From Haematobia irritans (lineage: Eukaryota > Arthropoda > Insecta > Diptera > Muscidae): a stretch of DNA of 64,000 nt. A program made the position numbers and the translations under genes. Below, one piece after another: positions 23,285 through 36,530 of the stretch. How positions within the stretch are numbered: position 1 is the stretch's first letter; each line of letters opens with the position of its first letter. Where the stretch lies: positions 273,600,070 to 273,664,069 of the forward strand of contig NC_134397.1 in NCBI RefSeq assembly GCF_050003625.1, given 5' to 3'. The notes under the pieces were generated by a model. That model was not told the origin of the DNA. It saw only the letters and a program-made list of their open reading frames with translations, and ran no database searches.

Positions 23285-23656
23285 TTTTTTGTGCTAACCT
23301 TACTCTCCAAAATGCTCCAAGAGTCTAACGTATGTCTAAAACGTTTCACATCAAATATTGAACATTTTTGAAAATATTTGAGGTCTAACGTTAAAATGCA
23401 TTCAAAATCATCAAAAATTATACAAATTATTTATTTGGCAAAATATTATAATTTTTTTTAGTTCACATCCAAAACACTGTATTTGGATTACACCTTAAGA
23501 AGTAGTACAAATTGAGTGCCACGGCTGTTAAAATGATGGACATTCGTCCTATGACAAGCCAATGTTAAAATAATCGCTTTTGCGCCAATTTTGCACCACT
23601 TCCGGATCCAAAACGGAAATTTTCACTACATTTTTGGCGACGCTTATTTTGCTGGG
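23285..23656 (-). mobile_element. T6 copy, one end lost
   Basis: It ends in TTTTGCTGGG at 23656 (the CCCAGC terminus on the minus strand) and carries 'caattttgcaccacttccgg', 'attacaccttaagaag' and the phrase 'aaacgtttcacatcaaatat'. The other terminus is missing at the left. Confidence 0.75.
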
Positions 23657-24043
23657 TGGCATAAGAGTATATTAGTAGGATGACAGATAAATCTTTAGAA
23701 CGGTTTAAAAATTGGTTAGCTTACCTTGCACTAATGGAGCTTCATGAAAATGGGGTTAAAAATATGAAAGAAAGCGAATTATAAAGAATTGAATTAAAAG
23801 AACTTCCTATATATTTAAATCCTTGAGAGAACTTTTTGGAAGTGCTTTTATGACTTTAGAACAACTTCTTTATTTTTTTTGTTAAGATGTGGAGCTTCAT
23901 GAAAATGGGGGTAAAAATATGAAAGAAAGCGAATTATAAAGAATTGAATAAAAAGAACTTCCTGTATATTTAAACTCAAGAAAATCCTTGAGAGAACTTT
24001 TTGGAAGCGCTTTTAAAGTTGTGACTTTAGAACTTCTTATTTT
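23657..24043 (+). repeat. T6 right-half remnants, duplicated
   Basis: Two near-identical blocks (about 23737-23875 and 23888-24035) share 'tggagcttcatgaaaatggg', 'gaaagaaagcgaattataaa' and 'gagagaactttttggaag'. They resemble the T6 right half ('aagaacttcctg...ggaagtgctttta'). A tandem duplication of about 150 bp is the simplest reading. Confidence 0.65.
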
Positions 24044-26287
24044 TATACCCACCACCATAGAATGGTGACGGGGTATAATAAGTTTGTCATTCCGTTTGTA
24101 ACACATCGAAATATCGATTTCCAACTATATATAATATATAAATTCTTGATCAGGGAGAAATTCTAAGACGATTTAACCATGTCCGACTGTCTGTCTGTCT
24201 ATCTGTTGTATTCACGCTACAGTCTTCAATAATGAAGCAATCGTGCTGAAATTTTGCACAAACTCGTCTTCTGCAGGCAGGTCAAGTACGACCTCTCGAT
24301 TTGGGGGTCTTGGGCTTATAGAAACCGTAGTTTTTATCCAATTCGCCTGAAATTTGAAATCTTGAGGTATTTTAGAACCATAAAGAGGTGTGATAAAATT
24401 GGTGAGTATCGGTCCATGTGTTGGTATAGCACCCATATAGACCGATCTCCCGATTTTACTTCTTGGGCTTATAAAAACCGTAGTTTTTATTCAATTTGCC
24501 TGAAATTGGAAATCTAGAGGTATCTTAGGACTACAAAGAGGTTTGCCAAAAATAATGAGTATCGGTCCATGTTTTGGTATAGCCCGATCTCTCGATTTTA
24601 CTTTTTGGGCTTATACACAGAGAATACAGATTGGTTGTGAAAACTGAATTTATTGCCAACCTCCTTTTGGCAGTTGCACCAACTATCTATTGGCAGTTGT
24701 GTCATCCGACAAATTCGGTCGACTTAATCGAATTATGGGAAATCCAACTAATACTATATATGGAGTTGGTTGTATCAGACGGAATTGGAATTGGTCCTTG
24801 CTTCCTTCTTCATTTGGTTGTGTCACCCGACTTTAATAGCTCTATAACCGAATAAAAAAAATAATTTCATTTAAATTTTATTTTATTTTTATATTTGGTT
24901 TAAATACATTTAAATATTTGTATTAAAGATGTATATCTATGTACAAATTAATGTCCTTAAAATGTTTTAGCGGTTGGGCACACAAAATTTAATACACATC
25001 CCATTATGACTTTCAGTTGAAAGTGAAAGGGTGTTTATATTTTAAAAATTAAAATGCACAAAAATGGACCCGTATTACCAGTTTGTGCATATAAGTTAAT
25101 TTTGGTCGCCATCTGTTCCTACGGACACGTTTGGACAAGCAAGCCAGTTTTGAAACATCAAGTGATGCACTTCTTCCTATTGCTGAGTGTCCCGATACTG
25201 TGCTAGGCAGTATGAAAAATAAATAACTTTTCAGTGTTCGGCCGAATCTGACCTATGACCCTTTGTATACATTTGGGTCCGTTGTACAATGTTGGCATAT
25301 TTGATTATTGCTTAAAAATAAATCAAATAAAATTAGTTAGATTTTGGTGCACTCATGGTTATAAAAACAGTTCAGAACTTACCACTTTATTCACTGCGAC
25401 ATCTCTGTGAGGTTCTAAGTAGACAAAGCATCCTGGAGATATATCATTAAATCCGATTGGAGTGTACATATGATTATTTGTGCCCTATAATATACCCAAC
25501 ATAAATGATCCACTTCACTATCGTGACCTATATTTTACTTACGTCCATTAAATAATTATAGTCGGTCATCATCGAAATAATACTTTGGACTGCATTGTGG
25601 ATGCAAATAAAATTTGCATCGGCTTAAAAATCGTCCATTGTGATGTTTAATTTAAAAGAAAAAAAATATCTCTTTGAGCACCAAATAATTAACAAAAATT
25701 GAAGTGACATTTAAAAATATTTCAAATAGGATTCGGTTGTGAATACTATATGTCAGTGATGATTACTAAATAACTGTTACGAAATTTATTTAAAGTTGGT
25801 CGTGCCAACTGAATTCAAAACAAAAGCTTCACAATATATACATTTTGTTGCTTGAACCATTTGTCTTGTATCACAAACGAAATTCTACTGAAATGATTGC
25901 CAAATGATAGTAAGCATGAAGAAATAATTGCATTAAAGGAAATAGATTGACACAACTAATATATAGTTCTAAAAGTAGAATTTTCATTATCAGAACCGAT
26001 TTCCAACCAAAACGTGTATCGGATTTAGTTTTTATCGGTCCATTCGGTAAGGCCTCCCTATAGGCCGATTTCACTTCTTGAGGGTATAGAAGGCGCACTG
26101 GTCATGAAAGTTGCTTGAAACTGTATGTAAAATTTCCAGATCTACAGATTTCAAATCAAGGCGTAATTTCATCATTATCTTGCACACTTAAAAGAGATGT
26201 TAATGATTTCTCTAAAACTCAAAAATCCAGAATCTTGTATAGACTTCATAGGTAAAATCTTTAAATTTATCTTCGTGAAGTGTACTG
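24044..26287 (+). repeat. HINE-B copy split by T2, 3' end lost
   Basis: The 5' tip TATACCCACCACCATAGAAT with hairpin and a CTGTCTGTCTATCTG tract is at 24044-24210. Modules run to 24613. After T2 the copy resumes at about 26004 (AAAACGTGTATCGGATTTAG, matching 19590 in complement) to 26287. The 3' hairpin is absent. Confidence 0.75.
24616..26003. mobile_element. T2 TIR element, right tip truncated
   Basis: It starts TA-CACAGAGAATACAGATTGG (TA at 24614-24615). The interior is rich in GTTGG/CCAAC. The right end stops at 'gaaccgatttccaacca', lacking the last ~17 bases seen in 27211-30075. No coding frame. Confidence 0.65.
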
Positions 26288-27210
26288 CACACAGAAAACA
26301 AATTTGTTGTGCCAACCAATTTTTTTGCCAACCGAATTATTTGGTCCCATCTACTATCACAAAATTTGTTAGAGCAACCAATTGTTGTCTGACACAACTA
26401 TACAGAAATTTGTTTGGATGACTAAATTTTGGGCACAATTACAGTCTAAATTACAACCAATAAGGTTTCATTCGTTTGTTAAAGCAATTACCTTTTTTTT
26501 TTTGGAAAACCAATTATTACAAAATTAAAGAAAACGTGATTGATTTTGAGTCTGATGATGAGGCACAAAATCTATATATATACCTTTCACAACCCCGGAA
26601 GTCGTCATATTTTGATTGATGTATTTTATGAAATTGTAAGAAAGTTAGGGAAAAGGTTAAAATGTGAGTGATATTAATGTCGTTTTATGTTTAACTTACT
26701 TACCACTTAAGAATGCAGCTACCGGTTTAAAAGATGGTTAGATATAACTCGTAGCAGTTCTTGTTGGGTAGAATGCATTTTTAAAATTGAACTTACGTCA
26801 TCAAATATTTAAATTTTGGAGTTTCATATATCAACCGAAATAAACAACTTATTTTTTGTCACATATATGTAGTCCATAGCAACAAATTCTCTTTATAACT
26901 ATAAAATTTGTTAACACAACCAACTTATTGATTAGGCGGACTTTCAGTTGGGTTTGGTGACACATTGGCAAAACAAATCAGTTATCACGACAGGGTGGAA
27001 TAAATTGAAATGGTTAGATACTTAAATGTATAAATAACAACCAATATTTGGTCGTGTGTACCAACTTTGGGTCACACTACCATTATTTTGATTATATAAA
27101 CTATCAAACAAGAGATATAAATAATAATTATTCCACACACTTAAAATTTGTGGGTTTCCACTATCAAACTGTTGTCATAATCGAATTCCAGCCAATCATT
27201 TCTCTGGGTG
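26288..27210. mobile_element. T2 TIR element, 923 bp
   Basis: The left CACACAGAAAACAAATTTG and right complement CACCCAGAGAAATGATTGG are inverted. The interior has repeated 'ccaacc/ggttgg' words. It abuts the next T2 element directly. Non-autonomous. Confidence 0.7.
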
Positions 27211-28365
27211 CACAGAGAATACAGATTGGTTGTGACAATCGAATTTATTGCCAACCTCCTTTTGGCAGTTGTAGCAACTACCAGTTGGTAGTTGTGCCAC
27301 CCAACTGATTTGGTCGACACAACCAATATCTACACTATTAGAAAAATATGTTTTTCATATGTTCCGATATAAACAACATGTGTTTCGGGCACAATTTTTA
27401 AACACAATATATTTAAGTGTAAACATGTAATATTTCTAAACTAACACTAATGTTTCTAAATTAACACTAAATATGTTAGAATATATTATGTTTGGGGCAT
27501 GAATGTTTCATAAACTTAATATGTGTGAATGTAAACATATATAAATTTACAAATTTCGAGTAAACATATATATGTTGTGATATTTTATTCAGATAGCGAC
27601 AGAGAGAGAGAGAGAGACTATAGGGAAAGTAATAGATATAGAAACCGGGATGGTTGACTAAAGATATCAACATAACACAGCGAGAGAATCAAAAGAGAGC
27701 AATTTCTGTGAAACCGCTTGTATGTTGTTTCGGAAAACTGTTTTATGATAAGGCCAAAAATTTGATATGCTTTAGTCTAAATATTATTTAATTTGAATAT
27801 TAGAATGAGTATTCGGAGTAAAGAGAATAAACATTCGCAACCAAGAGAATATACATTTGCGAGGAGTAAGTCAAAATATTCAAGCAAAGGAAATTAAAAA
27901 AAAAAAACAACGGTGGAAAATATATAAAAAAATTAAGTTTAGTTCCTTTTTATTAATAATGGAATACTTAGAGGAGTTGACGGATATTACATTAAGTTCG
28001 AGTTAGCTGCAAAACAATTGAAAAAGTGTTTTCTATAAAATGAATTATTAAAGAAAAGTAAAAGTCAAAACAGGATCATTTTAGAACGATAATGCCAACT
28101 TAATACCGGCCTTAAATGCAAACAATGAAATTAAGTACAAAGCACAATAAGTTTTAAATGCATTTAAAATGGATTTAAAACTTACAAAATTGTTATTTTT
28201 GCAATAAAAAATAATATTTTATCCAAAAGCTCAGTCCATTTCGTTTATATCAAGCACTGTTTTTTTGTGACTGTAAATCGTTAATAACACACATTTCGAA
28301 GTTTCATTATAAAAATTTTATATAGTATAAATATAAATGTGTAAATTAAAAAAAAAAATGGTGTT

Positions 28366-28438
28366 CGGTCAGAGCAGGGATTGAACCCACGACCCTTTGT
28401 ATGCAAGGCAGACATGCTAACCACTGCTTCACGTGGCC
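28366..28438 (-). mobile_element. SINE tRNA-head fragment
   Basis: Minus-strand head: the complement includes box B GGTTCAATCCC and 'ttgcatacaaagggtcgtgg', matching the SINE family. The body and tail are missing. It is absent from the T3 copy at 61685. Confidence 0.75.
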
Positions 28439-28551
28439 AACAAATGTATGTTTCTGTTAAATAATGTTATGTTTGCATGGGCTCGTGGACGCTGTAAATT
28501 ATGCTATATAAATGTAACTTATAACGATAACTGTCTACTGGTGACTATAAC

Positions 28552-28622
28552 AGCTACGTAGCCCAGTAGATAGTGTGTTGGCTTACAAACTGTATAGTCC
28601 TCGGTTCGATTCTCCATCCAGG
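28552..28622 (+). promoter_or_regulatory. tRNA-like polymerase III promoter inside T3
   Basis: Box A TAGCCCAGTAGA (28559-28570) and box B GGTTCGATTCT (28603-28613) are about 33 bases apart, as in tRNA genes. An anticodon-loop-like GGCTTACAAAC lies between (TAC would be Val). Stems are imperfect. It differs from the SINE head in sequence. The same region is kept in the other T3 copy at 61989-62058 with a better box A. Confidence 0.65.
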
Positions 28623-29082
28623 CGAAAGGTAAAATTTAAAAAATTTATAAAATTGAATAATTTCTTCAACATTATTTGTATTACAGAAAAAGGTACCAAG
28701 AACTAAAAATTTCGTGGAAGTGAAAATTATGATAGGGAATGAGCACAATCTTCTTTGGGGAAAATTCTTCCAAGCATATAATATTTTTGGGCTCAAAATG
28801 CTTCCAAACATATAATATGTTCACATAAAACAAACATATTAATGTTTCGGCAGTATCCAAAAATATATGTGCTTCCTGCAAAATATGTTTGGAACATATG
28901 TTAGAGAAGCGATTTTTTTTGAGGGTGTACGAATCAAAATTATTCAAAGGAAGTACATTTGGTTACTACAACCATTTATGTTGTGGCACAACAGAAAATC
29001 TGTTGAAAATCTCATCAAATTGTTACAGGTATCAATAAATATATGTAAATACAGAAAATTGGTATAAACAACTAATATTTAT

Positions 29083-30018
<936 letters not shown>

Positions 30019-30075
30019 TTCTAAATATAGAATGTTCATAAGAACAACCGAATTCCAACCATTATCTTCTCTGTG

Positions 30076-30642
30076 TGTGAACCAATTAATATAATATTTG
30101 GTGTACTTATGCTTAAACCCAAAATAACTATAGACTTCCAAATTCAGACAAATCGGATAAACCTACGGTTTCTGGAAGCCCAAAAAGTAAAATCGGGTGA
30201 TCGGTATATATGGGTGCTATACCAAAACATCAACCGATATTTTCGACGCATCTATTTGTGGTCCTAAAGTACCTCTAGATTTCCAATTTCAGGAAAATGG
30301 AATAGAAAATACGCTTTCTAGAAGCCTAAGACCCCAAATCGGGGGATCGGTTCAAATGGGATTTATTTCAAAACCTGGGCCGATATAGCCCATCTTTGAA
30401 GTTGGTCTGCGTGCACAAAAAAGATGAATCTGTGCAACATTTCAGGGCGATAGGGGCATTATTGAAGACTGTAGCGTGATTACAACAGACAGACGGCCAG
30501 ACTGACATGCTTATATCGTCTTACAATTTCTCCCTGATCAAGAATATATACTTTATATAGTCGGAAATCGACATTTCGATGTGTTACAAATGGAATGGCA
30601 AACTTATTCTACATCCATCTCCATTCTATGGTAGTGGGCATA
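30076..30642 (-). repeat. HINE-B copy, 3' truncated
   Basis: The 5' tip at the right (complement of 'ccattctatggtagtgggca') is worn. GACAGACGGCCAGAC marks the GTCY core. Two modules remain. Orientation is opposite to the HINE-B at 24044. Confidence 0.78.
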
Positions 30643-32541
30643 AATCAATTGAATCAATTAGATTTTTATTTGCACATTTCTAAAATTCAATTAACATTTC
30701 AATGCAATTATATTTTTATTTAATTGACATAATTAATATTTTTATTAGGATCGCAAAAATTTTCTTAACTGTCCGAATGTTTGCAATTAATTGACAAGAT
30801 GAAGCTTTCAACTATATTCAAATTTTTAATTGGAAATATTTTAGTATTTTTTTCTGTGGGCATAATGTAGTGGTTACAATTTAACCTTGATCAAAGTTTG
30901 ACCACATACCACATTCTTGGATTACAAAAATTTGATTCGTAACTAAGTGAATTGCAATAGCATATAAGCGTGATACGAGAGCATTTATATATTAATCATA
31001 TTTTGAATTTATATATATACTCAAGACTTTAACAAGTTAAAACTACCTAAAGCATTTAATTTTGCCACTTGTCCATGATGGCATGAAAAAATGATAAGCA
31101 CTTAAAGTAATTAAATCATTGTTGCAGCTTTAGATGTCACATTGAAATTAGCCATTAATGAATGGAAATTACGCGCACTTAGGCGATGGTTCCCCATTGA
31201 GTTGTCGCACAATGTCCTGATTTGGTCCTGTGGTAATAGCACAACCGCCCACTGTGTTCATATTTCACTTGTCATCTTCACACATACGCGCAAATGGTAA
31301 GCCATACGCACTCATTTCAGTTGTCATTAAGATATCATCACTTAAATGCTTATATCATAATGGCTAAATGAGAGTGTTTGTGTAGGTTTACATAAAGGAT
31401 TCCACACAAAGGATTGTGTGTGTGTGTGAGAGAGAGAAAAAGACTAGAAAAGAGAAAAAGAGAATATAGGAAACGGAAATGAGTTATATACGAACTGAAA
31501 ACTAGTACGCGTAAGCATAAATTACACATCACTTAAACCATCGCCGCCACCACCACCACCTTCATCATTCCTAAAACTTTCCAGACTTTCATTTATGTTA
31601 ACGTGGCCCTTATGTCCAGGGATTACCATTGTCCGCAAGTCCAATAGCCGACTATCACTCTTCTCGGACACACTTCTCCGGTGAATATGTCGCTGACATG
31701 GTTTTGTTGTATCCCTGTGTGAGTGGTTGACTTAATGTCCTGGCTCTTCTTGGAGGATTTGTTGTTTAATAAGGTTTTATCTCATTTCATAGCTGTTCAG
31801 AATGCTGAACACTTTGTCTCACCCTGGTCGGCCACAAAGTTACTTTATTTTTCTTTGCCAGCAATATCGTGGATTTTTTTTTTATTTTGTTTTGCTCCCA
31901 GTTACCAATGCTAACCAAGTGATTACGAGTCTCAGTGGAAGTCTCACAGTCATAATCGCAGTAATTCAAGCAGTGGCGGTGGCAGTCCTTAGTATAGTCC
32001 AAGTAGCATCAGTAGTCCAACAATTAAAACCAACGACAAATGGTGGCAGGAGTAAAACAGCAAAGGAGAACCGAGCAAGCAACAAAAAAAGGACAAACGC
32101 AACGGAAAGAGAAACGTGGAAAACAGAAATCACACAAAACTGATCATAAATCTTGATGGCGCCGCTGTGAATCATAAATTTTATAGAGTTGACATCTTCA
32201 ACGGAATTTCTAGTGTTTAACATTGGCTCTTACACCGCTGCTGCTGCTGTTGCAGACGCCACCACCGCCGCCAACAACGCAATGTTTTTACGCTTGATAT
32301 GAAAATGACCAAAAACGTAAGAGTAGCATTAGAAAAAAAAAACTGTCTCGGTCTAGGTCCTCTTGATGATGGGATGTTGCTTGGCCGTTCACAGGTCTAT
32401 GAAAGATTTTAATCGCTTTTTATTTAAATCTGCATTTACTATAACATATTAGCATACTTAAATGTTCTTTAAATATAATTTAAGGATAACTTATGTCTAA
32501 TCTAGTCTATTGTTTTGCGGTAATACAGGAGGTTCATGCTA
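30643..32541. other. No defensible gene; mostly unique DNA with triplet repeats
   Basis: Unlike the flanks, this has few recognisable repeats. It has GT- and GA-rich strips (31410-31470), CCACCACCACC (31545-31560) and GCTGCTGCTGCTGTTGC (32236-32255). The stretch 31930-32150 is CAG/AAC-rich like a fly untranslated exon or enhancer. Open frames are short or low-complexity. About 30643-30870 is AT-rich MITE-like debris. Confidence 0.35.
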
Positions 32542-33399
32542 CACAGAAAAAAAAGTGTCTCGTAAATTTAAGAAGATTTTTACAATAATTTATTACAAGA
32601 ATTTTCCAGAATTTTAGTTCATTTTTCGTATCTTCAACGAAAATTAACTACTCGAAAGGAAATTTTACAAATTCTAAGTAGCAATCGTTTAGTTCATGGC
32701 CTACAAAATACGATGGAAATTTCCTTAAAAAATTTCTTAACTGGTAGTTAAAAATTCGTTTGTCATGCTGTAAAACTACTTGTGAAATGTAAAGTATTTT
32801 CTAAATAATAAGTGCAATTTACTATAAGATTTTTTTGTATGAGAAAATATTTTTTTACGAAAAATGAACTTGAAAGTGGATAGGAATTTCTTACTGACAA
32901 TTCCTATAGTTAATAATTGTTTGTAAAAAATTACCCAATGAAATATTTTTAGTTCGCATGTAATTAAATTTATAGACATTTTCGTCAAAAATGGTAGATA
33001 ACATTTCATGAAAATTTTGCAAATTTTAAGTTAAACTTTTCATCGTTCATAAACTGGTGTGCCTTTACGAATATTATTCTTAGAGTAAATTGTCAGCAGA
33101 TGCGATGAACTAATGCATAGTACTGAGATCTTTATCGGCATAGTGGAATGTGATTAACGTAAAGATGATGTTACTTGAGTTTTGTTGTGTATGCATGAGC
33201 GTGGGGTTGTTTTTATTTTTGGAATATTTTGGATTTTTGAGACATATATTGGTGTTTGTTAATTAAACCTTTTAAATGAAAGTTATTAATATTTTATCAG
33301 TACTTTAGAAAAAAAGTTATTAAGAATATTTAGGAAAATATGTTGAAAGTGTATTGAAATTTTTATTATTCTATGTAAAAAAATAATATTCAATTCCAG

Positions 33400-34806
33400 A
33401 TGAATTTGGAAAATTTTTGTTATATCTCATAAATTGGTAAGTATTTTTTTAATATGACTTTCTTTTAAAAAGAATATTTTTTATGTATATTATTATTTGT
33501 TAATTAATTTTTTTAGAAACCGGTTTAATGTTTTTCTTTGTTGTAAAAACAATATTTAATTTCAGAGCAACTCCAGATGGATTCGAACAAATTTAAAAAA
33601 TAGAGAATTGGTAAGTTTTCTTTTAAAAATTGTCTTTTTTCGACTAGAATATTTACGTTTTTATGACCTTTTTATCATCAAAATTACAGGTTTTTAATAC
33701 CTGATTTTAGTATTTCTTTAATAACATTTTTTGGAAACCAATGTAATATTTTTAATGTAAAAACAAATATTTAATTTCAGAATAACCCCTTAAAAATTTG
33801 GACAAATTTTTAGTACTCCTTTGCCTGTAATTTAATAGTGAATTGGTAAGGATTCTTTAACTTTCTTTTAACCCTGGACAGTCATCCTTATTTTTTGTAC
33901 ATTAACGTCATCCTTCGTCATGTTGACTACGGCTGATTTCAAGACGCTATAATTTTCATCGTGAGCGAAAAAGTGAACCAAACTTGAATTTATTTTCTTA
34001 TTCAATTTGGTTTTAAGTAGTATAAAACAAAAATTCATAAAACGGTCGAATTAGTATAACTTAAATTTACCATTTCCCAATAGACTAAAATGCATTTTAA
34101 ATCGAAAATGAAATTACGTGTCGTCATTTTGACGAATGATGACTGTCTAGGAATATCAAGAATATTTGGTTTTTTATGCATATTATTATTTTTTTCATTA
34201 GATTTTTTGAAAACCTATTTCATAATTTTATTTAATGTAAAAAATAAATATTTAATTTCATAGTAACCCAAATAAATTTGGACAACTTTTTATATTTCCC
34301 CTCAGCGTACAATTTAATAGAGAATTGGTAAGTTTGATATTAAAACTTTGGCTTTCTTTTAACTAGAATATTTATTTTATTATATCTTTCACATCGATAA
34401 CAACACAGTTTTATGAGTTTATTTAGAATACTTCATTATTTCTCTAATTGTTTCAGGTACAAATTTGATGAGATACGTTTTCCAAAGAAAAGTTAAATTC
34501 CTTACACCATTTGATAAAATGCCCCAAATATTGTAAGTTACAAGCTAAAATGAAGAATTAAAAATTATATTTCATTACATGGTGTTAATTTTTAACAATT
34601 TTCATTATTGTTTCCATTTTTTCCAGCAAGATATGTGAAAAAAGTACCTACGATGAATAAAAAAGGGATAAGTCAAAATGTCCAAACAGCGAGTTCAAAT
34701 GAACTACTCTCTGTTCCACGTGGTCATAATTTTTATTCACAAAAAACATTGTATTAAGAACTTTCATCATAAGATTTTATAATAAAGTACGTTTGCTTAA
34801 AGAAAG
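33400..34806 (+). other. Repeated exon-like units inside T4a
   Basis: Five internal segments are each bounded by an acceptor-like T-rich AG and a donor-like GTAAG: 33400-33436, 33566-33610, 33781-33845, 34264-34327 and 34457-34532 (the last donor is TTG|TAAGT-like). The first four end in AATTGGTAAG and the second to fourth follow ATTTAATTTCA(T)AG. A sixth segment begins after TTTTTTCCAG at 34626 and is followed by AATAAA at 34781. The units are diverged tandem copies of roughly 200 bp. No frame stays open across them, so any transcript would be non-coding. Splicing is inferred, not shown. Confidence 0.35.
33872..34151. mobile_element. Possible piggyBac-like MITE
   Basis: The left CCCTGGACAGTCATCC and right complement CCTAGACAGTCATC are inverted. 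The left flank is TTAA (33868-33871), but no TTAA follows the right end. It interrupts the third-to-fourth unit of the T4a array. The family call is tentative. Confidence 0.45.
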
Positions 34807-35194
34807 TTTAATTTTAATGTATGAAAATTTTCATAATAGTAAAACGGTTTGTTGTTCCTTTAATTATTTAATTTCTCTGTACTGTGGAATGATTGATTTA
34901 GAAATAGTTTAGTCGTCGACATTTTAAAGAGACTGTTAACCAATTTTTATTATCGGGTTTCTCAAAAAATAAGCAAGTAAACCAAAATAATACTGATTTT
35001 TTAACTTGGTAGGGTTATATAAATCTTACGGTGTTGTAAAAATGAACTAAACTACAATGTTATAGATGAACTAAAATTTAAGAAAATTATAAACTAGACA
35101 AGTTGAAAAAAATCTTAAGGGCTAAATCATGGTCAATATTACTACAGTTTAGTTCATTTTGCAATGGAAAAGGGTTCATTGTTTTTTCAGTGTA

Positions 35195-35700
35195 CACTCA
35201 AAAAAAAGTTTACTTGGATCCAAAGATTTTGACCTTTCCTTGAGGAAAGGTCCGAGCCAAAGCAGTATATTAATAAAGCTATGCACGTTCCAACAAATGA
35301 AAGTTTAAAAATCTAAATTATATAATTAATTTTTTTTTTTAATTCAAAAAAAAAAAAAACTTTAAACCAAAGATGCCAAATCCTCAATATAAGTCTTAGC
35401 CTATGTTTGAAGCGTTTTTATCTTAAATCTAAAGATCCAATATTTCAGTTAATTTTAATCAAAAATGTGTTTCTTTAATTTAAAGAAAATTTTCCTTTGT
35501 TCACAAGCATACGACTTTAACGGAGTGACGAAAATTTCCAAAATTTATGTCCTAAATTTGATAAAACATTTTTTTGAAGCAAATATTATAAATTTTATTT
35601 TAATTAAAATTTCATTATTTCAAAGAAATTTATCCTAAACATCTTGTAAATTGCGCATCCTAAAATTTAGGTTGCGTAATCTTTAATTTTTTTTTCAGTG
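35195..35700. mobile_element. T4b TIR element, 506 bp
   Basis: The left CACTCAAAAAAAAGTTTAC and right complement CACTGAAAAAAAAATTAAAG are inverted, with TA at 35193-35194 and 35701-35702. It shares its left TA with the right TA of T4a. The interior phrase 'tggatccaaagattttgacc' also occurs in part near 17308. Confidence 0.75.
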
Positions 35701-35702
35701 TA

Positions 35703-36128
35703 TAGACTGAACGGTGGGTATTTTCGTAGATACACATGGTTGTCACAATCATAAGAGCGAAATAAAATAATTTGAACTTTTTTGTGTGGACTCTGTAACA
35801 TTTTAATGTCCATGATTGCGTAGAAAACAAAATGATAATAAAAACTATCGTGGTTGCCATTTAATACATTATGACTTTGGTGAAAAGAATGACCAAAATC
35901 GTGAGAGTAGCACTAGAAAAAATTGTCTCGATTCCTTGATGACATAGTCTTTATAAAAATGTTATTTTTGTTGTTTGTAAAACAACTCAGTTTGAGAAAT
36001 AACCAAAAAAAGTACATTGTCGTATGTTCCACCGGGACGAATCTTAAACAGACTCCCCCCCCCCCCATCACACTGAAAAATCATGCCCGGTTCCAACGAT
36101 TGTGTCTTTCTACTGTTGATTTTGGCAT
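35703..36128. other. No gene; unclassified, with a C12 run
   Basis: Includes 12-13 C at about 36055-36066. 35700-35880 resembles T1-type 'cacatggttgtcacaatca' words. No gene seen. Confidence 0.35.
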
Positions 36129-36400
36129 TTCGATCCGATTTCTTCCAAAATCAATAGGGATCTATTCTGAGCCAAAACATATACTTGTGCCAAATTTGAA
36201 GTCGATTGGACTAAAACTGCGACCTAGACTTTGATTACAAAAATGTGTTCACGGACAGACGGACATGGCTATATCGACTCAAGAGCCCACCCTGAGCATT
36301 TATGCCAAAGACACCATGTGTCTATCTCGTCTCCTTCTGGGTGTTGCAAAAATATGCACTAACTTATAATACCCTGTTCCACAGTGTGGCGCAGGGTATA
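36129..36400 (-). repeat. HINE-C copy, 3' truncated
   Basis: The right end, complement of TATACCCTGCGCCACACTGT, is an intact 5' hairpin. 'cacggacagacggacatggc' is the GTCY core. The copy stops after the first module. Confidence 0.82.
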
Positions 36401-36530
36401 ATTAAAAGGAAGATTAGATTAAAAGGAAGTTTCCTGGGTAGTTAAAATAAAGAACATCATTGGGAGTGCATATTCTGGAAGTGCTTTTAATGTTGTGCCT
36501 TTGGAAGAACTTCCAAATTTTTTTGCTGGG
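36401..36530 (+). mobile_element. T6 right-end fragment
   Basis: 'tcctgggtagttaaaataaa' to TTTTTTTGCTGGG matches 41873-41971. Confidence 0.8.

Larger units (their letters stand above)
27333..28927. mobile_element. T3 TIR element, complete, 1595 bp
   Basis: The ends CACTATTAGAAAAATATG and (complement) CACCCTCAAAAAAAATCGC are inverted, with repeated 'acatatgtt' words inside, and are flanked by TA (27331-27332 and 28928-28929). The interior holds a tRNA-like promoter (28552-28622) and, inserted, a SINE head fragment. A second copy in reverse orientation is at 61685-63409. No transposase. Confidence 0.85.
32542..35192. mobile_element. T4a TIR element, 2651 bp
   Basis: The left end CACAGAAAAAAAAGTGTCTCG and the right complement CACTGAAAAAACAATGAACC are inverted, with TA at 32540-32541 and 35193-35194. 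Subterminal 'ttagttcat/atgaactaaa' words appear on both sides. The interior contains diverged tandem units with splice-like borders (33400-34806) and a small inserted element. No protein frame above about 77 residues. Confidence 0.65.

Noticed and set aside
31802..32223. Overlapping frames of 113 and 85 residues on opposite strands
   Set aside because: No start context, no splice-bounded exon and no motif. More like untranslated or regulatory DNA.
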